38,068 nt of DNA from CAYNYM01 sp964644375 (GTDB taxonomy: Bacteria > Desulfobacterota > DSM-4660 > Desulfatiglandales > HGW-15), in the NCBI GenBank assembly GCA_964644375.1, contig CAZXWJ010000009.1:1-38068 (forward strand), read 5' to 3'. Every line of letters begins with the position of its first letter. The stretch's first letter is position 1. Shown here piece by piece: positions 32,041 to 38,068 of this stretch. Made by a program: the position numbers and the translations under genes. The notes beneath the pieces were generated by a model. The model was not told where the DNA came from. It saw only the letters and a list, made by a program, of their open reading frames with translations, and searched no databases.

Positions 32041-33218
32041 GATCGTCCCCCTTCCGACACCTGCTTTGTCACAAGGTCGGCCGCTTCGGCCATGGTCTTG
32101 GCGACAAAAAAATTCAAGTCAGAGTTTTCGAGAATTTTGCGCCCCTCTTCCACATTGGTGCCCTCCAGCCTGACAATGAGCGGCACGCGAATATCCGTTT
32201 TTTCGGCTGCGGCCAGAACGCCCCTGGCAAGGACATCGCATCGGAGAATGCCGCCGAAGATGTTGATGAGCATCGCTTTGACCTTTTTATCCTCCAAAAT
32301 AATTTCAAATCCCCGCGTAATCATCTCCTCGCTGGCCCCGCCCCCCACATCCAGAAAATTGGCGGGTGCGGCCCCGGCCATCTTGATGACGTCCATGGTG
32401 GCCATGGCCAATCCCGCGCCGTTAACCATGGCCCCGATGTTCCCGTCCAGGCGGATGTAATTGAGATTGTATTGCCCTGCTTTGACTTCAAGGGGGTCCT
32501 TTTCCCTGGAGTCGTCAAGGGATGCCAGGGCCTTTTGTCTGTATAGGGCGTTATCGTCGAGAGTGATCTTGGCGTCCACGGCCAGCACCTGTCCCTGTTT
32601 GGTGATTGCCAAAGGGTTAATCTCCGCCAGAGAGCAGTCACAAGCCATGAAAAGCTTATAAAGACGGCCCATGAGGGTCATGAGGGCCTTTGATGTCTCG
32701 GGAGAGGGGAGGGGATTCAGACCGTAAACCAGACGCCTTCCATGATAGGGCATCCAGCCTGCCTCGGGATCGGCAAAGGCCTTCATCAAGAGTTCAGGAG
32801 ACTCCTCAGCTACATTTTCGATGTCCGTGCCGCCGGCCCGGCTGCAAATCATGACGGGTTTGGCCCTGGACCTGTCAACCGTGATGGCGAGATAAAGCTC
32901 CCGTTCGATCTCAACGCCTTCCTCGATCAAAACCTGATGCACCTTTTTGCCCTCGGGGCCCGTCTGCTTGGTCACCAGAGGCTTTTTTAGAATGGTTTCA
33001 ACGGCGTGTTCCAGCTCTTCCCTGGAATGGACGACTTGTACGCCGCCCCCCTTTCCCCTGCCTCCGGCATGCACCTGGGCCTTCACGACCCAGGGAGGGC
33101 CATTGAGATTTTCCACCGACTCGACGGCCTTGTCTGCAGATGCCGCCAACCGGCCTTCCGGCACGGGAATTTCGAATTTTCTGAATACGTCCTTGGCTTG
33201 GTATTCATGAAGCTTCAT
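32037..33218 (-). CDS. sucC: succinate-CoA ligase (ADP/GDP-forming), beta subunit
   Basis: A 393-residue beta subunit: N-terminal ATP-grasp domain beginning MKLHEYQAKDVFRKFEIPVP, with VVKAQVHAGGRGKGGGVQVV for nucleotide binding, EINPLAI and VDAKITLDDNALYR for Mg and nucleotide. The C-terminal flavodoxin-like domain has NYIRLDGNIGAMVNGAGLAM and LINIFGGILRCD. I place the start at ATG 33218, with GGGGAGGAAG upstream, rather than at an in-frame codon 22 residues earlier that precedes the family start. It is first of the sucC-sucD pair and has a candidate promoter at 33337-33365. Confidence 0.96.
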   Translation of the reverse strand: MKLHEYQAKDVFRKFEIPVPEGRLAASADKAVESVENLNGPPWVVKAQVHAGGRGKGGGVQVVHSREELEHAVETILKKPLVTKQTGPEGKKVHQVLIEEGVEIERELYLAITVDRSRAKPVMICSRAGGTDIENVAEESPELLMKAFADPEAGWMPYHGRRLVYGLNPLPSPETSKALMTLMGRLYKLFMACDCSLAEINPLAITKQGQVLAVDAKITLDDNALYRQKALASLDDSREKDPLEVKAGQYNLNYIRLDGNIGAMVNGAGLAMATMDVIKMAGAAPANFLDVGGGASEEMITRGFEIILEDKKVKAMLINIFGGILRCDVLARGVLAAAEKTDIRVPLIVRLEGTNVEEGRKILENSDLNFFVAKTMAEAADLVTKQVSEGGRS

Positions 33219-33336
33219 GTGCTTCCTCCCCGGGAAAGGTTTCAAAAAACGACTGGGTTCAGCCCTTTGAAAAGAGTTTGGCATCCTCCCCAGCTAAATG
33301 CATTTCAAAAATTTAAACAGAAATAAAAGAACAAAG

Positions 33337-33365
33337 TTTACACTTTATCAAAGCCCCTCTGTCAA
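33337..33365 (-). promoter_or_regulatory. sigma70-type promoter for sucCD
   Basis: Minus-strand TTGACA (33365-33360), a 17-bp spacer, then TGTAAA (33342-33337). Predicted start near 33330 with a leader of about 110 bases before sucC. The rest of the 33366-33650 gap has no recognisable feature. Confidence 0.4.
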
Positions 33366-33651
33366 GCTAATTAATTTCCACCCGGGATCCGTAACCGGTT
33401 TTCTCTCATTCGCATTTCAACTCTTCTTATCCAGTGGGCGATCCGTTTTTGGGAAGGCGGTGCCATCACCGGATTTTAATGACTGAATCTTGCCTGTATC
33501 CGGGTCATGGCGCCCTTGCCGGAATGGTTGACAGAATGGTTTTAAGAATTTATTTTACATTTATCCAACCCACAGACATCGCATCGGGAGGCGGGGGAGG
33601 ACAAATTCCTTCATCTCACTGCTTAAGCCACCATCTCCAGCTGAATGTTTT

Positions 33652-33680
33652 TTAAAAGGCTAAACAGTCGAGTGTATACA
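33652..33680 (+). promoter_or_regulatory. candidate promoter for the cytochrome gene
   Basis: TTAAAA (33652-33657), a 17-bp spacer, TATACA (33675-33680), about 60 bp upstream of the TTG start at 33742. The -35 match is only 4 of 6. Confidence 0.3.
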
Positions 33681-33741
33681 GTGAAGGCGATTTTCAACAT
33701 TTCGGGCCGGTTGGATCACAATGTTTTCGGAGGTAAATCCA

Positions 33742-35091
33742 TTGAAGGGTATTTTCGGGATAATTTTTGCGACGCTTTTCCTGATCAGCGGCTTCGCTGC
33801 CACAGCAGGCAATGAAAAGCATGAGGGTGGCGGGAAGAGGGTCACCATTTTGTATAGCCATTTTATGTCGGGTTATCTCGAACCCTGCGGGTGAGGAACA
33901 AATTCCCTCGGGGGAGTAGCTCGGCGAGCTACGAAGGTCAAAGAGATTAGGAATGAGGGGTCGCCGATCATCCTGATAGATGGAGGTGAATATGCCGATG
34001 AATACAGCCCGCAGGGAGAAATCAAATTTGAGACCTTTTTGAATGCCTTCAGGGAAATGCGCTATGACGCCGTTACGGTCGGCGCCTGTGAAATGATGAT
34101 GCAGCAGGGTCAATATGATGCCCTTGAAAAGATTGAGGCCTCCAAGATTCCTGTTTTGACCTTGAATGTGAAGTACCGCGGCAAGAAACTCAGGGAGCGG
34201 CCGATCGTTTTTGACCGAAAGGGCTTGAAGGTTGCCGTCTTCAGCCTCCTTGTCCCGGCATCTTTGCCGAATGCATTGTCCAAGGAATGGGAGATTGAAG
34301 ATCCCGAGGACGTCATTGACGGCGCCCTGTCTTTTGCCAGGGGGAATGCCGATCTCGTGATAGGCATCCTGGCAGGAGACCTGTCTCATGTCCGGGGACT
34401 GGTGGAGACGCATGGCGGCATGGATATCGTCGTGGTATCACGGTATGCCGCAAAACTGCACGAGCCCGTGAAGATCAACGACTCACTGCTTTTTTCCTCT
34501 GGAGACATGGGGCAGTATCTTGGACGCCTGGATGCGGAATGGCACAGCGGGAAGTGGACTTTCCAGGGCGAACTCATCCCGCTGACGCAAGATATCGAAC
34601 CTGATCCTGAGATGAAGAAGCTTTATGACCGCTACAAAAAAAGGGTTCTGGAAATAGCCTCGAAGGGGGAAGAAGAATTTCGAAAGAAAACAGCCGGTTC
34701 TCTTCACGCATTTCCTTTGGCAGTGGATTGTCGAAGTTGTCATGACGAGATCTATGATCGGTGGAATCGGACGCCCCATGCCGGGGCAATGAATGCTCTG
34801 GTGGCAAAGGGTGAACAGTACAATCCGGAATGCGTCAAGTGTCACACGACCGGTTATCAAAACGGGGGTTTCGTCTCCCTGGATTCAACGCCAAAATACA
34901 GCAACATTCAATGTGCCGCCTGTCACGGACGTATGGAGGGGCACATTGATTTCTATGCCTCCGAGGGCGAGACTTCCGGTCTTGAAGAACCTCTTTCGTC
35001 TCCGGTCACGGAAAAGACTTGCCGGATATGCCACACACCGAAGCGGGACAGCGATTTCGACTTTGAGAGAGACCGAAAGCCGGTGCATTAA
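33742..35091 (+). CDS. metallophosphoesterase-like tetraheme c-type cytochrome; candidate selenoprotein (in-frame UGA at 33892)
   Basis: A 449-residue exported protein if UGA at 33892-33894 is read as selenocysteine (residue 51). Start is TTG 33742 with GGAGGT seven bases upstream, giving a signal peptide (KGIFGIIFATLFLISGFAAT). An N-terminal 5'-nucleotidase-like domain follows: VTILYSHFMSGYLEPCG, then the UGA, then GTNSLGGVARRATKVKEI and PIILIDGGEYADEY. From memory of the family, the segment reads EPCGC...GGLARRA, so the UGA replaces a conserved Cys. The C-terminal cytochrome c554-like region has four CxxCH sites: CRSCH 330-334, CVKCH 364-368, CAACH 391-395 and CRICH 427-431. The frame is clean on both sides of the UGA. 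A stem-loop lies 28 bases beyond it. The alternative is a nonsense mutation (pseudogene), with translation only from a later start and no export signal. Confidence 0.7.
33895..33932 (+). promoter_or_regulatory. candidate bacterial SECIS element after the in-frame UGA
   Basis: GTAGCTC (33916-33922), loop GGC (33923-33925), GAGCTAC (33926-33932): a perfect 7-bp stem. There are 28 bases between the UGA and the loop, and the loop begins with GG. Bacterial SECIS hairpins sit just downstream of the UGA with a small apical loop having G in its first positions. A second mini-hairpin GGAA-CAAA-TTCC (33895-33906) directly follows the UGA. SelB binding is inferred. Confidence 0.5.
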
Positions 35092-35123
35092 AGATAAATC
35101 CCGAATATCCTTCCCCGGAGAAG

Positions 35124-36056
35124 TTACAGCCCTCGTGCCGATTCGGAGCGAAGCCGACTTGGGTCCTTCATGGCGTTCTGAATGGTCTTCAACAGCATCT
35201 CTTTATCTCGGGGCAGGGTGCCGCGAAGGGGTAAATAATTTGAGGCATGATTTGTCCGGAATACCACGGGCCCCGGGGCATCAATGTTCCGGATCATCAG
35301 GTCGAGTTCTTTCAAGATTTCCAGAGGATCCGTGACCAGTTCGAATTCTCCCTTTTTCACCATAGCATCCAGGGGGGAATTCGGAACGACCATGAGCGTG
35401 AGCGCGGAAAAAAAGGTGGGATTCATTGCCGTGGCGGTCTTTCCCGTATTGACGGCGTGCCGCTCGTACCATTTGCGCCCGCCAAGCCCGATAATGACCG
35501 TAACCGAGGTCTGGATGCCCGCCCTGTTCGCCCTGACCACGGCATCGATCTGATCCTGGACGGTTGCTCCCTTGTTCATAAGATCTAAAACGCCCTGATC
35601 GCCGCTTTCCAGACCGATGAAGACAAGTTTCAGGCCCGCCTCTCGCAAGGCTTTGAGTTCTTCATCGCTCTTTCGCAGGATATCACTGCAGCAGGCATAG
35701 CATGCCACCTGTTTGAGATTCGGGAAAGTCTCGTAGCTTTTGGTTACGATCCTGAGAAGTTCCCGAGTCTTGATGATCATGGCGTTGGAGTCCAGCAGAA
35801 AGATTTTTTCTACGTTCCCTCCATACTGATTTCCACCAATTTCAATATCCTTCAGAATTTCCCGGGTGGGGCGAATCCTGAATTTTTTTTCGGGAACCGA
35901 CCTGTCAAACAGGTAGGAAGCGCAGAAATAACACCGTCCCGCCGCGGCGGACGAACACCCTACCGTCGCCTGCACCAGCAAGGAATAGGCTTCACTGGGA
36001 GGGCGATAGACCGGTTCGGCATAGTACATCTCTCTTTTTTCGGGTTTGCTCTTCAT
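35124..36056 (-). CDS. radical SAM protein (Elp3/MiaB-like fold), unknown substrate
   Basis: A 310-residue radical SAM enzyme. The cluster-binding Cys are C34, C42 and C45 (TVGCSSAAAGRCYFCASYLF). The spacing is C-x7-C-x2-C, longer than the standard CxxxCxxC. Further family features are EKIFLLDSNAMIIKTRELL, the LVFIGLESGDQGVLDLMNKG stretch (SAM ribose-binding GLESG) and VTVIIGLGGRKWYERHAVNT. There is no C-terminal extra domain. Start ATG 36056 with GAGGAGGG about eight bases upstream. Its product is unknown. Related short proteins are annotated only as radical SAM. It converges with the cytochrome gene (32 bp between stops). Confidence 0.85.
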   Translation of the reverse strand: MKSKPEKREMYYAEPVYRPPSEAYSLLVQATVGCSSAAAGRCYFCASYLFDRSVPEKKFRIRPTREILKDIEIGGNQYGGNVEKIFLLDSNAMIIKTRELLRIVTKSYETFPNLKQVACYACCSDILRKSDEELKALREAGLKLVFIGLESGDQGVLDLMNKGATVQDQIDAVVRANRAGIQTSVTVIIGLGGRKWYERHAVNTGKTATAMNPTFFSALTLMVVPNSPLDAMVKKGEFELVTDPLEILKELDLMIRNIDAPGPVVFRTNHASNYLPLRGTLPRDKEMLLKTIQNAMKDPSRLRSESARGL

Positions 36057-36153
36057 TTTAAATTCCCTCCTCGTCTCTGTTTTAACCGTGTTCGCATGAG
36101 GGCTATAGGCCTGGCGTTCTTGCAATTGCCCTCTCAGCAAGGTCAAGAAAGGT

Positions 36154-36189
36154 GAAAGCCGATAGACATGATGCCCTGTATCGGCTTTC
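36154..36189 (-). terminator. intrinsic terminator after hsp20 pair
   Basis: Perfect 11-bp arms GAAAGCCGATA (36154-36164) and TATCGGCTTTC (36179-36189) around a 14-base loop, 37 bp after the hsp20 stop. On the minus strand it ends in GGCTTTC-ACC-TTTCTT, a broken T-tract. Confidence 0.6.
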
Positions 36190-36226
36190 CCCTCATCAGC
36201 TTATTCTGGTAGACTATTGTAAATTG

Positions 36227-36637
36227 TTAGGATGATTTGACTTTTATGGTGCGAGGCTTTGCAGCTTCCGCTTTTGGAAGAGTCAGCCTGAGAACACCAT
36301 CTTTTAACTCAGCATCAATTTTGGATTGATCAATCATTTCTGTCAGGTTAAACTGCCTGGAATATTTTCCGATTCTGTACTCTTGAAATACAATTTCTTC
36401 ATTGGTTGGCTCGGGTAATTTTACTTCCCCGTCAAGTGTAAGAACATTTTCACGAAGATCAATGTTCAAATCCTCCGCTTTGACTCCGGGCATATCCGCC
36501 AACAGGGTAAGTTCTTTTTCCGTTTCAAATATGTCAACGGCGGGGGTAAACACGACCCCAGGCCTTGTGTGCTCCGCCGGACCGGTTACCTGCGCCTTTC
36601 CTTTCGCCTGTATTGCCTTGATTTCAGCTTCGGTCAT
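36227..36637 (-). CDS. small heat shock protein Hsp20 (alpha-crystallin type), copy 1
   Basis: A 136-residue holdase chaperone. A short N-terminal arm is followed by the alpha-crystallin domain: VVFTPAVDIFETEKELTLLA, DMPGVKAEDLNIDLRENVLT, and DGVLRLTLPKAEAAKPRTIK. The usual C-terminal IxI-type motif is IKV. I chose ATG 36637 because AAGGAGG lies about nine bases upstream. It is second in a pair, 40 bp after the other hsp20. The two differ in sequence, so they may form mixed oligomers. Confidence 0.92.
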   Translation of the reverse strand: MTEAEIKAIQAKGKAQVTGPAEHTRPGVVFTPAVDIFETEKELTLLADMPGVKAEDLNIDLRENVLTLDGEVKLPEPTNEEIVFQEYRIGKYSRQFNLTEMIDQSKIDAELKDGVLRLTLPKAEAAKPRTIKVKSS

Positions 36638-36677
36638 GGCCCATGCCTCCTTTCTTTTCAAAGTCCTTCCGTCGAAC

Positions 36678-37130
36678 TTATTTAACAGTGATCTGCTTTG
36701 GCTTTGAGGCCTCGGCCTTTGGGAGAATCACTGTCAAGATGCCGTCAACACATGTCGCTTCAACCTTTTCGGTGTCCACCTGTCCGGGCAGGCTGACAAT
36801 TCTGCTGAATTTTCCCGCCTCCCTTTCCCTTCTGTGGTATTTGGCACCTTCTTTTTCTGACGGGATCTTTCTCTCGCCGGAAATAGATACGGAATCATGG
36901 GTTACGGAAATGTCGATATCGTCGGACTTTATGGCCGGAATCTCCGCTTGCACGGTGTAATTATCCTTCGACTCCGTCATGTTCACCAAGGGGAAAACCC
37001 CGGCATCCGGTTCCTTGTAAAAACCTCGGGTAAGCCCTTCAAAGAGCTTATCCATTTCCCATCTCATCCGATCAAGTTCATCATATGAACTCCTCAAGTT
37101 CGGCCAGTTTGTAATTCTTCTCAGTAACAT
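36678..37130 (-). CDS. small heat shock protein Hsp20, copy 2
   Basis: A 150-residue alpha-crystallin chaperone. The N-terminal helix MRWEMDKLFEGLTRGFYKEP leads into the core: FPLVNMTESKDNYTVQAEIP, SDDIDISVTHDSVSISGERK, then FSRIVSLPGQVDTEKVEATC and DGILTVILPKAEASKPKQIT. Ribosome site AAAGGGGGGG before ATG 37130. First gene of the pair; an AT-rich upstream region holds a TTGACA-N16-TAATTT promoter. Confidence 0.93.
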   Translation of the reverse strand: MLLRRITNWPNLRSSYDELDRMRWEMDKLFEGLTRGFYKEPDAGVFPLVNMTESKDNYTVQAEIPAIKSDDIDISVTHDSVSISGERKIPSEKEGAKYHRREREAGKFSRIVSLPGQVDTEKVEATCVDGILTVILPKAEASKPKQITVK

Positions 37131-37222
37131 GATTATGCCCCCCCTTTCTGAATGATGTAAAAGAAAGCATTTTTCATATAATGGATAATATAATCAGATA
37201 GATAAGTAATTAATACGATAAA

Positions 37223-37250
37223 AAATTAATCATGGGAATGGGGATGTCAA
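37223..37250 (-). promoter_or_regulatory. promoter of the hsp20 pair
   Basis: Minus-strand TTGACA (37250-37245), 16-bp spacer, TAATTT (37228-37223). The stretch CTTGACATCCCCATT is also partly like a heat-shock sigma32 site (CTTGA...CCCCAT), but with wrong spacing. Leader of about 85 bases. Confidence 0.4.
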
Positions 37251-37337
37251 GGAGAGTCAATAATTTTTTTTATCCGAACGCGGGTGTCCTCAACGAACGG
37301 GTGTTCTGCGCACAGCCCAGGCCCTTGCACATCCCGA

Positions 37338-38068
37338 TCAATCTCCCAGCAAGAGTTGAAGCCATGGCATAGCCTTGGCGCCTTGCCGATCCGGGTCGTT
37401 TCTATCTCCCGGATCACTTTCCAATAGGTATTCCTGCAGATTGGTATACCCGTCCTGATCCGGGTCTTGAGCCGAGTCGTCCACCAGGGGATCCAATGCG
37501 TATCGCTCCTCCCAGACATCGGTCATCCCGTCTCCATCATCATCGAGGTCCGCATTGTTGCCGATGCCGTCTTCGTCCGTATCCAGCCACTCATCGGCGT
37601 CCAGGGGAAAGGCATCTTCATCATCAGCCACACCGTCTCCATCGGCATCTGCTATGGTTACGATGGGAAAATCCAGCCGCACACTTTCCGTGTCGATGGC
37701 GGCTGTCGCAACCGATCCGGCAGGTATTCCCGGGCCGGAAAGGGTCACCTGATAGTCCCCGGAGGAAAGGATCGGAATGGCATATCCACCTCCTGCGCCT
37801 GTGACGGCATAGTATAAACCCTGATCCGGCGTGACCGAAACGCCTCCGATCCCCTCGCCCGGATCGTACATGGAATCGCCGTCCCCGTCTTCCCATACGG
37901 TCCCCACAAGAAAGCGATTGTAATGGTCGGAGTAATCGGTGTTCGCGTAACAGTAATTTCCTGTGACGACCAGAGGTCCGACTTCGGTGCCGGAGTCGTT
38001 TTCCTGAACGGCAGCGATACCGACGTTGGCGTAATTTCCGTCGATCGACATGATGGCCATACGATGGC
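37338..38068 (-). CDS. secreted CAP-domain protein with EF-hand/thrombospondin-3-like Ca repeats, 5' end outside window
   Basis: The C-terminal 243 residues of a larger extracellular protein; the frame stays open to the window end. It begins with the end of a CAP (SCP/PR-1) domain: HRMAIMSIDGNYANVGIAAV, the HRxxIM signature, then GTEVGPLVVTGNYCYA. Next comes a beta-sandwich region (VGTVWEDGDGDSMYDPGEGI) and then Asp-rich calcium-binding repeats: DADGDGVADDEDAFPLDADE, DTDEDGIGNNADLDDDGDGM, DPDQDGYTNLQEYLLESDPG. The repeats are like those in outer-surface anchoring proteins. It ends GAKAMPWLQLLLGD. The true start cannot be seen. It precedes the hsp20 pair with its own 207-bp gap. Confidence 0.75.
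   Translation of the reverse strand, partial: HRMAIMSIDGNYANVGIAAVQENDSGTEVGPLVVTGNYCYANTDYSDHYNRFLVGTVWEDGDGDSMYDPGEGIGGVSVTPDQGLYYAVTGAGGGYAIPILSSGDYQVTLSGPGIPAGSVATAAIDTESVRLDFPIVTIADADGDGVADDEDAFPLDADEWLDTDEDGIGNNADLDDDGDGMTDVWEERYALDPLVDDSAQDPDQDGYTNLQEYLLESDPGDRNDPDRQGAKAMPWLQLLLGD

Noticed and set aside
31300..32460. Very long plus-strand frame across sucD and sucC
   Set aside because: Antisense shadow of two strongly recognised genes with overlapping ATGA coupling.
37250..37337. Direct repeat CGAACGCGGGTG / CGAACGGGTG after the CAP-domain gene
   Set aside because: Short and imperfect; does not form a hairpin or a known site.

Overview
The window reads as a chromosomal segment of an anaerobic, Gram-negative bacterium, most likely of the Desulfobacterota (former Deltaproteobacteria). 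The grounds are gene content: UbiD/UbiX decarboxylase genes, phenylphosphate-synthase-like phosphotransferase genes, Tm-1-like ATP-binding proteins, a corrinoid-protein reactivase, a tetraheme c-type cytochrome, LolA and TatA. Strong GGAGG-type ribosome binding sites precede most genes. The taxonomic call is inference. I saw no rRNA, tRNA, CRISPR array, transposase, integrase or phage gene.

Left part (1-5.4 kb): a long-chain acyl-CoA ligase cut by the window edge, a GlmU-like nucleotidyltransferase, the RNA-repair pair archease plus a broken rtcB, a small cysteine-rich protein, and ubiX. Centre-left (5.4-17.9 kb, all minus strand) is the most distinctive block. In transcription order it holds a duplicated NIPSNAP-like protein, a split PEP-synthase-like phosphotransferase (His-domain subunit and ATP-grasp subunit, the arrangement of phenylphosphate synthase PpsA/PpsB), a membrane protein of five repeated two-helix units, a LysR regulator, a UbiD decarboxylase/carboxylase, a Tm-1-like protein, a low-molecular-weight-phosphatase-like protein, a second Tm-1-like protein, and UbiX, the maker of the UbiD cofactor. 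Together they suggest ATP-dependent phosphorylation of a hydroxylated (perhaps phenolic) compound followed by prenyl-FMN-dependent (de)carboxylation. The substrate cannot be read from the sequence. A decayed piece of a molybdopterin oxidoreductase lies divergent from the lysR gene.

Centre-right (18.9-24.6 kb, plus strand): a two-subunit thiamine-diphosphate decarboxylase of the sulfopyruvate/phosphonopyruvate type, decayed pieces of a corrinoid protein and a pterin-dependent methyltransferase, an intact corrinoid-activating 2Fe-2S/ASKHA protein, and a MoxR-VWA (CoxD/CoxE-like) pair. The operon looks like a methyltransferase system that has lost its core but kept the accessory genes.

Right part (24.6-38 kb) is mostly housekeeping: lolA-ftsK-rnj, ssb, tatA, a small Zn-finger-like protein, sucCD, a metallophosphoesterase-like tetraheme cytochrome, a radical SAM protein, two hsp20 genes, and the 3' end of a secreted CAP-domain protein. 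The cytochrome gene has an in-frame UGA at a position where I expect a conserved Cys, followed at the right distance by a perfect stem-loop, so it is a good candidate for a new selenoprotein. A 50-bp structured repeat occurs twice in full (6.8 and 30.8 kb), with a related palindrome at 18.9 kb.
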